Source of the DNA: JBBDSV01 sp040904785
GTDB lineage: Bacteria; Actinomycetota; Nitriliruptoria; Nitriliruptorales; Nitriliruptoraceae
DNA: 60,436 bases
Assembly (NCBI GenBank): GCA_040904785.1
Contig: JBBDSV010000007.1
Coordinates: 1 to 60,436, forward strand
Direction: 5' to 3'
Shown: positions 44,292 to 52,834 of the stretch, piece by piece
How the letters are laid out: each line of letters starts with the position of its first letter
How positions within the stretch are numbered: the first letter of the stretch is position 1
Position numbers and translations under genes: made by a program
Notes under the pieces: model-generated
The model's input: only the letters and a program-made list of their open reading frames with translations
The model's database searches: none
What the model was told of the DNA's origin: nothing

Positions 44292-47125
44292 ACCGAACCA
44301 TGGTCCGGCGACGACATCGCGTCGTCGAGCACCTGCACGAGATGCCGCGCGCTGCGGCCTCGCAGGTCGGCGATCTGCGTCCTGCACGAGAACCCGTCCG
44401 CGAGCACCGTGGCCTCCCGATGGGCGTCGAGTGTCGGCAGCAGGGCGTTCGCCGCGACCGCCGCCGAGATGCCTGCACGGCCCTGCGTGAGCCCGAAGTC
44501 GCCGGCGAGCCCGCAGCACCCGCCCGCCTCGACGATCCTCGCCCCGGCCGCAGCGAGCACAGCGCGGTCCGCGTCAAAGCCGAGTACCGCGTGCTGATGG
44601 CAGTGGACCTGGACCACGAACGTCTGGCCGTCGAGTCGCGGCGGCGCCCAGGTACCTCGCCGCGTCGCCAGGGCCTCTGCGACCGTTCGCACACGCCCGG
44701 CGAGCTCGCTCGCAGCGTCGGTATCGACGAGGCGCGGGATGTCCTCACGCAGTGCGGCGACGCACGATGGCTCGAGGCCGACAACGAGGGTGTCGGCGCG
44801 CGTCATGCCGGTCAGCTCCTCGACGGTATGCGCGGCACGTCGCCGAGCTGCCGACAGTTGGCCCGTGGAGATCAGCGGCAGACCACAACAGGCGCCCCGC
44901 GGGGAGATCCGCACCGCGAACCCGGAGTCGGTGAGCACCCTGCGCGCGGCGTCGACGAGCTGCGGGGCGAGATATTCGGTGAACGTGTCGACCCACAGGA
45001 GCGCGTCCGCACCGGGTTCCGCGACGCGTACCCCTCGATCGACGCGGCGTGTCGCCAGGTGTGGCAGTTGCCGTGACGGGTCGATGCCGCCGAGTCGCGC
45101 GAACGTGCGCGCCACCCGCGGCACCGACAGCGCACCGTTGACGAGTCGTGCCACGGGTGCGGCAAGCGCCAGCCAACGGTGGAGCCATCCCAACGTGTAG
45201 TGCGTCCGGGGACGGACACGTCCGGCGTACGTCTGCGACAGTGCGTCGATGCGGTAGGCCGCCATGTCGACACCGGTCGGGCAGTCGCTCGCGCACGCCT
45301 TGCAGCCGAGGCACCACTCGAGCGCGTCGCGGACCTCGGGCCGGTCGAGCGCACCGCGACCGCCGGGTCCGAATGCGCCGGTCACCGCATCCTGGAGGAC
45401 GCGGGCCCGTCCCCGCGTCGCATCGCGCTCATCGCCCGTTGCCGCGTACGACGGACACATCACCCGTGCCGCACCCGACGCGGTCGAAACGCAGGCGCCA
45501 ATGCCGACACATCGGTGGACGGCGCCCGCAAGCGACTCGCCGGGGGCGCGCACCGACAACGCCGAGGTCGCGGCGGCGAGCGGAATCCGCAAGGGTCGCA
45601 GATCGTCGTCGACGGCGACCGGGTCGACGATGACCCCCGGATTGCATCGATCGTCAGGATCGAAGATCTCGGCGAAGGCACGAAACGCGTCGAGCACGAC
45701 TACGGGATAGCGCAGCCGAAGCAGTTCGCTCCGTGCGCGACCGTCGCCATGCTCGCCGGACATCGACCCGCCGAACCGGGCGACGAGCCGGGTTGCCTCC
45801 TCGAGGAAGGCACGAAAGGCCGTGCGGCTCCCGTCGGCGCCGAACGGAAAATCCAAGCGAACGTGCACACAACCGTCACCGAAGTGGCCGTACGGCGCTC
45901 CGGTGAGTCCGTGATCGTCGAGAAGCGCCTCGAACGCACGCAGGTAGTCGCCGAGCACGCCGGGCGGAACCGCGGCATCCTCCCACCCCGCATGAGTCGG
46001 CCGTGGACCACTGCGGGTCAACAGCCCGGCCCCCGCCTCGCGCACGGACCACAGGGCCCGCACCGACGCTTCGTCGTCGAACACCACATTCGGCACACCG
46101 CCGAGATCGTCGACCAGCCCCCGCGCACGCGCGAGCAACACGTCCGGGTTCTCGCCGGCGAGTTCGACGAGCAACCACGCGCGTCCATGCGGCAGCTGTG
46201 GCACGGCCCGCAAGCGACGCCGCGCGGCCGCAACAAGCCGCTGATCGAACCCTTCCACGGCCTCCGGTCGGTGTGCCACCACCTGCGGCGCGGCGTCTGC
46301 CGCAGTCGCAAGGTCCCCGAATCCGAGCACGACAAGCACGCGGTGGGATGGCCGCGGAACCAGACGCACCGTGGCGGACGTCACGACGCCACAGGTGCCC
46401 TCGGTGCCGACAAACGCGCGCGTCAGCGACGCGCCACCCTCAGGCAGAAGGGCCGCGAGCCCGTAGCCCGACAGCTGCCGCGGGAACTGCCCGAGATGGG
46501 TACGAATCGCCGTGGCGTAGGTCTGGCGCAACGCATCGAGCCCGGGGGCCGGGTGGTCGGCGACGCGCCCATGCCATCCGGTTCCGTCGACGATCGTGAG
46601 GTCGACGACATTGTCGGCAGTGGTGCCGTGCGCGACCGCGCGTGCCCCACAGGCGTTGTTGCCGATCATGCCGCCGAGCGTGCAGCGGTCATGCGTCGAG
46701 GGGTCGGGTCCGAAACGCAACCCGTGGCCGGCGGCGGCACGCTGCAGATCGTCCAGCACGACACCCGGATCAATCGTCGCCGTGCGTTCGTGCGGGTCGA
46801 CGTGGACACGGTCGCCCATGTGGCGGCGCAGATCGAGCACGATTCCCGGTCCGATGGCATTGCCCGCAACCGAGGTTCCCGCGCCACGGGGCGTGACGAC
46901 CGCGCCCGTGTCGGCGGCGACCGCCATCACTGCGACGACCTCGTCTGCATCCCGGGGGAATACGACAACCTGCGGCACGACGCGATACAGCGACGCGTCC
47001 GAGGCGTACTCGGCACGCCGGCGCGGCGTGGCGTCCGCATCGGTCACGCCTGCGCCAGCAAGGGCAGCGACAAGGCCATCGACATCGCGCGAACCTGGCG
47101 TCGCCGTCCTCCCCCTTCGCACCAC
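44267..47125 (-). CDS. FAD-linked oxidase fused to Fe-S/CCG subunit (glycolate/D-lactate dehydrogenase-like)
   Basis: About 952 residues. N-terminal FAD-binding PCMH domain (VVFPRDADEVVAVMAVAADT, TPRGAGTSVAGNAIGPGIVL), FAD-oxidase C-terminal domain with SMSGEHGDGRARSELL, then a two-cluster ferredoxin part (CVGIGAC ... MCPSYAATGDERDATRGRAR; CLGCKACASDCPTGVDM) and two CCG domains (CCGLPLISTGQ, GGCCGLAGDFGLTQG). It is a fusion of GlcD- and GlcF-like functions that passes electrons from a 2-hydroxy acid to a membrane acceptor. GTG 47125 is chosen because GGGAGG lies five bases upstream of it. Substrate not determinable. Confidence 0.9.
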   Translation of the reverse strand: MVRRGRTATPGSRDVDGLVAALAGAGVTDADATPRRRAEYASDASLYRVVPQVVVFPRDADEVVAVMAVAADTGAVVTPRGAGTSVAGNAIGPGIVLDLRRHMGDRVHVDPHERTATIDPGVVLDDLQRAAAGHGLRFGPDPSTHDRCTLGGMIGNNACGARAVAHGTTADNVVDLTIVDGTGWHGRVADHPAPGLDALRQTYATAIRTHLGQFPRQLSGYGLAALLPEGGASLTRAFVGTEGTCGVVTSATVRLVPRPSHRVLVVLGFGDLATAADAAPQVVAHRPEAVEGFDQRLVAAARRRLRAVPQLPHGRAWLLVELAGENPDVLLARARGLVDDLGGVPNVVFDDEASVRALWSVREAGAGLLTRSGPRPTHAGWEDAAVPPGVLGDYLRAFEALLDDHGLTGAPYGHFGDGCVHVRLDFPFGADGSRTAFRAFLEEATRLVARFGGSMSGEHGDGRARSELLRLRYPVVVLDAFRAFAEIFDPDDRCNPGVIVDPVAVDDDLRPLRIPLAAATSALSVRAPGESLAGAVHRCVGIGACVSTASGAARVMCPSYAATGDERDATRGRARVLQDAVTGAFGPGGRGALDRPEVRDALEWCLGCKACASDCPTGVDMAAYRIDALSQTYAGRVRPRTHYTLGWLHRWLALAAPVARLVNGALSVPRVARTFARLGGIDPSRQLPHLATRRVDRGVRVAEPGADALLWVDTFTEYLAPQLVDAARRVLTDSGFAVRISPRGACCGLPLISTGQLSAARRRAAHTVEELTGMTRADTLVVGLEPSCVAALREDIPRLVDTDAASELAGRVRTVAEALATRRGTWAPPRLDGQTFVVQVHCHQHAVLGFDADRAVLAAAGARIVEAGGCCGLAGDFGLTQGRAGISAAVAANALLPTLDAHREATVLADGFSCRTQIADLRGRSARHLVQVLDDAMSSPDHGSVQRGRDAT

Positions 47126-47246
47126 GATCACCTCCCACGCTCGAAGACCCCACGCGCGAACGCGTCGACGCGAGCATGCCACACGCGCCGTTCGCCCCGA
47201 CCGAACGCCCGCGCACCGGCGATTCGGGGGCGCAGCGGGCCGTGGC

Positions 47247-47252
47247 TAGGCT
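47247..47252 (+). promoter_or_regulatory. Possible -10 box of hemH
   Basis: TAGGCT, 77 bases before the hemH GTG, in the 204-base divergent gap (47126-47329), which holds no other feature I can support. Confidence 0.35.
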
Positions 47253-47329
47253 CGCCTCGCGGCGTTGCTCCACCCATCTGCGCCGCGCTCGACGCCGAAC
47301 GTGTAACCGTGGCCGTCTTTGGAGAAGCC

Positions 47330-48364
47330 GTGGCCGACGTCCCCGATGCCATCCTGCTCGTCTCGTTCGGTGGCCCCGAAGCCCCCGATGAGGTCCTTCC
47401 GTTCCTCGAGCGCGTAACGGCCGGACGCGACATTCCCCGTGCCCGGCTCGACGACGTCGCCGAGCACTACTTCGCCCACGGTGGCCGCTCGCCGATCAAC
47501 GACCAGAACCGGGCGCTGCTCGCGGCCGTGCGGGCGCGGTTCGCCGAGGCGGGCCTCGATCTGCCGATCTACTGGGGCAATCGCAACTGGCATCCGTTCC
47601 TCGCTGACACCCTGCGCACGATGCGCGACGACGGCGTCAAGCGTGCACTGTGCTTCGTCACGGCCGCCTATTCCTCCCATTCGAGTTGCCGGCAATATCG
47701 CGAGGACCTCGCGGCGGCACAGGCCGATGTCGGCGCCGATGCCCCCGCGCTGGACAAGATTCGTGTGTTCTACAACCACCCGGGCTTCATCGGTGCGCAG
47801 CGTGAACTCGTCGACGCCGCCTTGGCACAACTCGACGACGACGTCCGCGACGATTCTCGCATCGTGTTCGTCACCCACTCGATCCCGCACACCATGGCGC
47901 GACATAGTGACTACGAAGCCCAGCACCTCGATGCGTGCCGTCTCGTCATGGAGGATTTCTCGCACGACTGGGACCTCGTCTACTGCTCACGCTCGGGCCC
48001 ACCGCACGTTGCCTGGCTCGAACCCGACATCAACGACCATCTCCGCGAACTCGCCAGCGCCGGGACCCGTGCCGCGGTTGTGGTGCCCATCGGATTCGTC
48101 AGCGACCACATGGAGGTCATCCACGATCTCGATGTCGAAGCGCGGGAGATCGCCGACGACATCGAACTGCGGTTCGCGCGTGCAGCGACGGTCGGAACCC
48201 ACCCACTGTTCGTCGACATGGTGCTCGAACTGGTGCGCGAACGGATCGACAGCACGCCCGCACGTGCGCTCGGCATCCGGGGACCGTCATACGACGTCTG
48301 CCCCACCGACTGTTGCGCGATACCGCTGCAACCCAACCCGCCGGCGATCGCATCGGCCGAGTAG
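47330..48364 (+). CDS. hemH: Ferrochelatase
   Basis: Inserts iron into a porphyrin; 344 residues. Seen: ILLVSFGGPEAPDEVLPFLE at the N-terminus, the catalytic-His region VTAAYSSHSSCRQYRED, FVTHSIPHTMARHSDYEAQH, and VVVPIGFVSDHMEVIHDLD. The C-terminal CPTDCCAIPL adds Cys residues like those holding a [2Fe-2S] cluster in actinobacterial enzymes. By established knowledge actinobacteria use the coproporphyrin route, so the product is probably coproporphyrin ferrochelatase (CpfC). GTG 47330 is chosen for GGAG five bases upstream; the long open frame before it is antisense. Confidence 0.93.
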   Translation: MADVPDAILLVSFGGPEAPDEVLPFLERVTAGRDIPRARLDDVAEHYFAHGGRSPINDQNRALLAAVRARFAEAGLDLPIYWGNRNWHPFLADTLRTMRDDGVKRALCFVTAAYSSHSSCRQYREDLAAAQADVGADAPALDKIRVFYNHPGFIGAQRELVDAALAQLDDDVRDDSRIVFVTHSIPHTMARHSDYEAQHLDACRLVMEDFSHDWDLVYCSRSGPPHVAWLEPDINDHLRELASAGTRAAVVVPIGFVSDHMEVIHDLDVEAREIADDIELRFARAATVGTHPLFVDMVLELVRERIDSTPARALGIRGPSYDVCPTDCCAIPLQPNPPAIASAE

Positions 48365-48407
48365 GCAGCCGACGCGTTGGCGCGACGATCTGGGCTCTGC
48401 CCGGCGG

Positions 48408-48413
48408 TAGCGT
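48408..48413 (+). promoter_or_regulatory. -10 box for a leaderless phosphatase mRNA
   Basis: TAGCGT, seven bases, then the ATG at 48421 without a ribosome site. Confidence 0.5.
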
Positions 48414-48420
48414 GGCGCAC

Positions 48421-49098
48421 ATGGAGATCGTCCTCATACGTCACGCACAACCTGAGTGGGACCGAGCTGACGTCGCACAGGTCGATCCTGGGCTCACGCC
48501 CCTTGGTGCGCAGCAGGCGGAACGGCTGGCTGACCGGCTGTCAACGGAACACTTCGACCGCATGCTCGTTTCCACGGCCCGCCGTGCACAGCAGACGGCA
48601 ATGCCCATCATCGCGGCACTTCCCGGGGTACCGCACGAGGACCGCCAATGGCTGCACGAGATCCACATGCCGGCGTCCTGGCAGGGCACACCCGCGCAGG
48701 AAGTGACCCGCGCGCTCCACGACGCGCGCTTCCGCCCCCGTGACCAATGGTGGGACGGCATGCCCGGCGGCGAGAGCTTCGAGGACTTCCACGCGCGCGT
48801 CACGATCGGCCTGCGGAGCGAGCTCGCCGAACTCGGACTCGAGCAGCGCGAAGACGGACTCTGGCACATACCCGCAAACGCCCCACGCCTTCTCCTCGTC
48901 GCGCACGCGGGCACCAATTCGGTCGTGCTCGGCGCATTGCTCGGCTTGGAACCCGAACCATGGGAATGGGAACGATTTGCGTCTGACCACGCATCCATCA
49001 CGGTGCTGCGAACGGTGCGGATCGCCCAGAGCTACATCTTCAGCCTCCAGGGGTTCAGCGACCACGGCCACCTGCCTGACGCAATGGTCACGGGCTGA
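48421..49098 (+). CDS. Histidine phosphatase (phosphoglycerate mutase-like) family protein
   Basis: Cytoplasmic phosphohydrolase of 225 residues. Catalytic RHG-type motif is RHAQPEWDR near residue 8, followed by TPLGAQQAERLADRL, SSTARRAQQTA-like VSTARRAQQTAMPI, GGESFEDFHARV, and the second His in LLLVAHAGTNSVVLGALL. The AHAG form is common in actinobacterial members. Substrate not readable from sequence; could be a sugar phosphate, nucleotide or protein phosphatase. Begins 56 bases after hemH, probably from its own promoter. Confidence 0.9.
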   Translation: MEIVLIRHAQPEWDRADVAQVDPGLTPLGAQQAERLADRLSTEHFDRMLVSTARRAQQTAMPIIAALPGVPHEDRQWLHEIHMPASWQGTPAQEVTRALHDARFRPRDQWWDGMPGGESFEDFHARVTIGLRSELAELGLEQREDGLWHIPANAPRLLLVAHAGTNSVVLGALLGLEPEPWEWERFASDHASITVLRTVRIAQSYIFSLQGFSDHGHLPDAMVTG

Positions 49099-49205
49099 CC
49101 CCGTCGCACGGGCGTATCCGTGCGCGTCCATGCCGCCGGAGGCGTGCCACAATCACCGCGTTCTGCGATGCCCGCAGGACGTTCACCTCCCTGCGGAGTG
49201 CGCCA

Positions 49206-50477
49206 GTGGCAGCAAGTGAGCCGAACATCTGGGGGCCGGTCGTCGAAGGTCGTGCCCGGCGACGGCGGCGGATCGGTCTTGCGCTCGCCGTCACGGTGCC
49301 GCTCGTCGCCGCGCTCGTCGTGGGTGCAGCGTTGTGGGCGACATCGCTCATCGATCGAGTTGACGTCGAGGGGCTCGCAACCGCCGGTGCACCGACACAC
49401 GTGCTGATCGTCGGCTCCGACCGTCGCGACCTGCTCACCGCCGAAGAGCAACGGGAGCTGTCAACCGGAGGTGCCGAAGGTCAACGCGCCGACACAATCT
49501 TCGTGCTCACCATCGACGGTGATCGTGCGGCGACGCTCGCCTTCCCACGCGACCTATGGGTCCGCCGCTGCGACGGCACGGAGGGCCGCATCAACGCTGC
49601 CGTGGCGATCGGCGGGCCGTCGTGCCTCGTCGATGCGATCGCGACCCACGCGGGTATCCGCGTCCACCACTATCTCGAGATCACCTTCGGCGGGTTTCGG
49701 GATCTCGTCGATGCCGTCGGCGGCGTCGAACTGTGCCTCGACGAGGCGATCGCCGACCGCGACGCGGGGATCGACCTACCGGCGGGCTGCCAACGGCTCG
49801 ACGGAACTGATGCGCTCGGGTACGTGCGGGTCCGAAAGATCGATGACGATCTCCACCGGATCGAACGGCAGAAACAGTTCGTCGAGGCGCTGGCGGGCGA
49901 AGTCCTCACATGGCGGAATCTGGGCAATCCGGTCCGGGCCGTACACATCGCACGTGGCGCAGCCGGTGCCGTCGTCGCCGACGAGTCGCTCGGACCGCTT
50001 GATCTGTTGACCGTCGCCCGTGGAATGCGCGCGCTCGCCGACGGCTCGGCCGCGGGATACACCGTGCCCACCACACCCCGGACGACGTCAGCTGGCGCAG
50101 CGGTGCTCGACACGCGGCACGCAGAAGCCGACCCGCTGTTCGCCGCATTCCGCACGGGCCAGATCCTGCGCGACGTCGCCACTGAGGACGACAGCGGCAT
50201 CGAGCCCGCTGACGTCGAGGTTGCCGTGTACAACGGCGCGGGGGTGACGGGCCTTGCGACCCGGACCGCTCAGCAGCTCGCAGAAGCCGGATTCACGATC
50301 GCCGCGGTCAGCAATGCCGAGCGCCAAGCGACGACGCGAATCCTGTATCCGCCGGGAACGCGCGAAGGTGCCGAGCTCGTCGCGGCGCAGCTCGGGCAAC
50401 GTGCGGAATTCGACGAAACGTCTGCGGTTACGGTCGTCACCGTGCTCCTCGGCGAAGACTGGAGTGGACCGAGATGA
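49206..50477 (+). CDS. LytR-CpsA-Psr (LCP) family protein with LytR_C domain
   Basis: Membrane-anchored transferase that in the family links wall polymers (teichoic acid, arabinogalactan, capsule) from lipid carriers to peptidoglycan. Four hundred and twenty-three residues: a cytoplasmic Arg-rich start, one helix (about 24-45), and the LCP catalytic domain with VLIVGSDRRD, GQRADTIFVLTIDGDRAATL, FPRDLWV, GRINAAVAIGG and LGYVRVRKIDDDLHRIERQ. A C-terminal LytR_C domain starts near residue 338 (VEVAVYNGAGVTGLATRTA). GTG start. Coupled by ATGA overlap to a tyrosine phosphatase gene. Confidence 0.93.
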   Translation: MAASEPNIWGPVVEGRARRRRRIGLALAVTVPLVAALVVGAALWATSLIDRVDVEGLATAGAPTHVLIVGSDRRDLLTAEEQRELSTGGAEGQRADTIFVLTIDGDRAATLAFPRDLWVRRCDGTEGRINAAVAIGGPSCLVDAIATHAGIRVHHYLEITFGGFRDLVDAVGGVELCLDEAIADRDAGIDLPAGCQRLDGTDALGYVRVRKIDDDLHRIERQKQFVEALAGEVLTWRNLGNPVRAVHIARGAAGAVVADESLGPLDLLTVARGMRALADGSAAGYTVPTTPRTTSAGAAVLDTRHAEADPLFAAFRTGQILRDVATEDDSGIEPADVEVAVYNGAGVTGLATRTAQQLAEAGFTIAAVSNAERQATTRILYPPGTREGAELVAAQLGQRAEFDETSAVTVVTVLLGEDWSGPR

Positions 50478-50968
50478 CCCGCGCACCTGTGCTGCTCACG
50501 GTGTGCCTCGGCAACATCTGCCGCTCGCCGACGGCGCAGGCCGCCCTGATCGCCGCTGCACGCGCCGCCAATCGAGACGTCACGGTGCGCTCGGCGGGCA
50601 CCGGGTCGTGGCACGTCGGCGATCCACCCGATCCGCGGATGTCTCACGCGGCACGTGCTGCGGGCCTGCACCTCGAAGGGCCGGCCGAGCGCGTCACCGC
50701 CGAGATGCTCGCCGAGGCTGACGTCGTATTCGCCATGGACACCACCAATCTCGCGGATATCCGCGCGATCGCCGAACATGCTGGCGTGACGACGCCGTGC
50801 CACCTGTTCCGCGCGTTCGATCCGGCGGCCGCCAACTCCCTCGACGTCCCCGACCCGTATTACGGCGGCCCGCAAGGATTCGCCGACGTCGTCGAGATCT
50901 GTCAACGCACGGCGTCGGCGATCATCGCGCAACTCGACACCCTGCTCGACCGCGACCGCGCCGGATAG
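50474..50968 (+). CDS. Low-molecular-weight protein tyrosine phosphatase
   Basis: Cytoplasmic phosphatase of 164 residues. P-loop CLGNICRSP with nucleophile Cys11 and Arg17, and the general-acid loop DVPDPYYGG. The motif order is that of PtpA/Wzb-type enzymes, which control wall or capsule polymer assembly by dephosphorylating kinases or ligases. The coupled LCP gene (ATGA overlap) supports a cell-envelope role; that link is inference. Distinct from the two arsenate-reductase-type phosphatase domains 1-2 kb downstream. Confidence 0.93.
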   Translation: MTRAPVLLTVCLGNICRSPTAQAALIAAARAANRDVTVRSAGTGSWHVGDPPDPRMSHAARAAGLHLEGPAERVTAEMLAEADVVFAMDTTNLADIRAIAEHAGVTTPCHLFRAFDPAAANSLDVPDPYYGGPQGFADVVEICQRTASAIIAQLDTLLDRDRAG

Positions 50969-51064
50969 ACCACTCGGCACGCGCGAACACAGCCGGCGCG
51001 CGGATCTCGAGCGCTACCGTGTTGCATGTCGAGCGCCGAGGGTGCGCGTGACGGGAGCGTGAGC

Positions 51065-51424
51065 ATGAGCATCATCGTCCGCATCATCATCAACGCCGCC
51101 GCATTGTGGGTGGCGATCACGGTCCTCGACGGCATTCGGTTGGCCGGCGACTCACCGCTGGCCCTGTTGGGAATCGCGCTCGTACTCGGCGTCGTCAACG
51201 TGACGATAAAGCCGCTGATGCAGGTGCTTTCCCTGCCGCTGATCATTGTCACGCTGGGATTGTTCATCGTGATCGTCAACGCGGTCGCGTTGTGGATCGC
51301 CATCGCGCTGTCGGGTGTGATCGGATTCGGCATCACCAGCGACGGATTCGGCTGGACACTTGCCGCCGCGGTCATCGTGTCGTTGGTCTCCTGGGGGCTG
51401 GAGATGCTCACCGGCCGTCGGTGA
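51065..51424 (+). CDS. Small four-helix membrane protein (phage-holin-like/YvlD family)
   Basis: One hundred and nineteen residues, four hydrophobic helices; the blocks IIINAAALWVAITVLDGIRL, LVLGVVNVTIKPLMQVLSLP and LPLIIVTLGLFIVIVNAVAL are typical of the DUF360/YvlD group, found in envelope-stress regulons of other bacteria. ATG 51065 is chosen for GGGAG seven bases upstream and because the family starts there. An upstream in-frame ATG at 51026 lies five bases after TACCGT (51015-51020), so a leaderless, 13-residue-longer form is possible. Confidence 0.82.
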   Translation: MSIIVRIIINAAALWVAITVLDGIRLAGDSPLALLGIALVLGVVNVTIKPLMQVLSLPLIIVTLGLFIVIVNAVALWIAIALSGVIGFGITSDGFGWTLAAAVIVSLVSWGLEMLTGRR

Positions 51425-51428
51425 CACG

Positions 51429-51845
51429 TCACGCGCGTGGCGTGACCCCGAGTTCGGCGAGCAGGTCCCGGACTCGTTGCTCGATGTCGTCGCGGATGCC
51501 GCGAACGACCGCAAGGTCCTTGCCAGATGGGTCCTCGAGATCCCAGTCGACGTAGCGCGTCGCCGGAACAACCGGGCAGGTATCGCCACAACCCATCGTG
51601 ACGACCACATCGGCCGCGTCGAGGTCGCCGTCGGTCCATGCGCGTGGCTGCCTCGCCGCGATGTCGATGCCGCGCTCCGCCATGGCCGCCACGGCAACCG
51701 GATTGACACGGTCCGCAGGCTCTGAACCGCCCGAGCGAACCTGGACACCGCCGGCGGACAGATGCTCGAGGAAGCCGGCGGCCATCTGCGACCTGCCGGC
51801 GTTGTGCACACACAACACGAGCACGGTGGGCGGAATGTCGGTCAT
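51429..51845 (-). CDS. arsC: Arsenate reductase (LMW-phosphatase-like ArsC)
   Basis: Reduces arsenate to arsenite, 138 residues. Catalytic loop VLCVHNAGRSQMAAGFL with Cys12 and Arg18; the second redox region ADVVVTMGCGDTCPVVP holds the paired Cys of the family; WDLEDPSGKDL supplies the acid. The tail LAVVRGIRDDIEQRVRDLL matches thioredoxin/mycothiol-type ArsC. Last gene of a three-ORF minus-strand operon; its ATG overlaps the stop of the 54-codon aquaporin-like ORF (ATGA). Convergent with the holin-like gene, four bases apart. Confidence 0.93.
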   Translation of the reverse strand: MTDIPPTVLVLCVHNAGRSQMAAGFLEHLSAGGVQVRSGGSEPADRVNPVAVAAMAERGIDIAARQPRAWTDGDLDAADVVVTMGCGDTCPVVPATRYVDWDLEDPSGKDLAVVRGIRDDIEQRVRDLLAELGVTPRA

Positions 51846-52006
51846 TGTGCGGCCTTTCGATCCGGGGCGGTGGGAAACAATGCGAGGACGAGCACGATCG
51901 CGAGTCCGGTCCCCGCGAGTTGCGCCGCGACGAACGCCGCGACGTCGACGGGCGCGATTCCGGTGGCCGAATCGGTGAACACGCGCGCGAGCGTGACCGC
52001 GTTCAT
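51842..52006 (-). pseudogene. Truncated aquaporin: C-terminal half only (54 codons)
   Basis: Open frame of 54 residues, not noticed unless the gap between arsC and the fusion gene is read. It starts MNAVTLARVFTDSATGIAPV, like the NPAVTLAR selectivity-loop start of aquaporin/GlpF channels but with the Pro lost, and continues into one hydrophobic helix (AAFVAAQLAGTGLAIVLVLA). ATGA overlaps on both ends keep it in the ars operon's coupled translation. Aquaporins often stand between arsR and arsC as arsenite channels. This is either a deletion remnant or a preserved mini-protein; a channel needs six helices, so transport alone is unlikely. Confidence 0.7.
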
Positions 52007-52710
52007 CGGCTGCGCACGTCCGTGTCACGCATGCCGCGGACGAGTCGGCTGATCCGTGCGTCAAGATCGCCGAACGCGCGCTCGACAGCAGCCATCGAGC
52101 CCGAGGACGGATCCGGTATCGACCAGTGGAGAATGTCGGCGGCAACAGGGATGCCGGCTTCGTAGGCACGGTCACACACGGCGATGACGAGCGCTGGCGG
52201 ATCCTCGATGGCCGTCAGACCCACCGGGCGCGCATGGGACAGGTCGAGACCATGTCGGGCCGCAACCCGGACGGCGCGCCGATCCACCGTCGCGGCGGGC
52301 GCCAGTCCGGCCGAGCGCGCGACGGTGCCCGTGTGGTGACGCCACAGGACACGTGCGAGTTGCGACCGCGCGGCATTGCGCGTGCACACAAACAGCACGT
52401 CGTCGGTCCGGCGAGTTGGCGGGCCGTCGGCGGACGATGCGGCAGCGTGCCGCCAGCCAGCCGCGGTCAACGTGACATATCGCCGTCGCGCGTCACCATC
52501 GGAGCGGCGCCGCTGGACCAGCCCCGCGCGTTCGAGCACACCGAGGTGGAACGCGACGTGGCTCGACGAGAGGCCGATGGCATCCGCGAGCTCTGCCGGC
52601 GTGTGGTCACCGTCGCGCAGCGCGTCGGCAATCGTGAGTCGACGGGGATCGCCAAGAGCGGCGTGCGCCGCGGCACGCCGCCGCACCGTACTTGTGGCGG
52701 ATGGCCGCAC
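52003..52710 (-). CDS. ArsR-type repressor fused to LMW phosphatase/arsenate-reductase domain
   Basis: Two hundred and thirty-five residues. Residues 10-85 are a winged helix of the ArsR kind (ALGDPRRLTIADALRDGDHT, GLSSSHVAFHLGVLERAGLV). Residues 103-230 are a phosphatase-like domain with the CX5R loop VCTRNAARSQLA (Cys109, Arg115), AGLAPAATVDRRAVRVAARH and the acid-loop IPDPSSGS. Regulator and enzyme are thus in one chain, first in the ars operon. No obvious Cys pair of a classical ArsR As(III) site is seen in the DNA-binding half. The stop overlaps the next ATG (ATGA). Confidence 0.88.
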   Translation of the reverse strand: MRPSATSTVRRRAAAHAALGDPRRLTIADALRDGDHTPAELADAIGLSSSHVAFHLGVLERAGLVQRRRSDGDARRRYVTLTAAGWRHAAASSADGPPTRRTDDVLFVCTRNAARSQLARVLWRHHTGTVARSAGLAPAATVDRRAVRVAARHGLDLSHARPVGLTAIEDPPALVIAVCDRAYEAGIPVAADILHWSIPDPSSGSMAAVERAFGDLDARISRLVRGMRDTDVRSR

Positions 52711-52834
52711 GAGACCTCGATGGTGATATCACTCAACGATTCTTGCGGGAACATAGCAGGCGTCGTAGGTGGCTCCGTCACTCGGTTGCGCGCCGTACGC
52801 TCGTCACACCGAACGACGATCCCGGGAGTTGCCC

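Noticed and set aside
45179..47329. Very long plus-strand open frame running into hemH
   Set aside because: It is antisense to the flavoenzyme gene, low in recognisable domains, and hemH has a good ribosome site at its own GTG.
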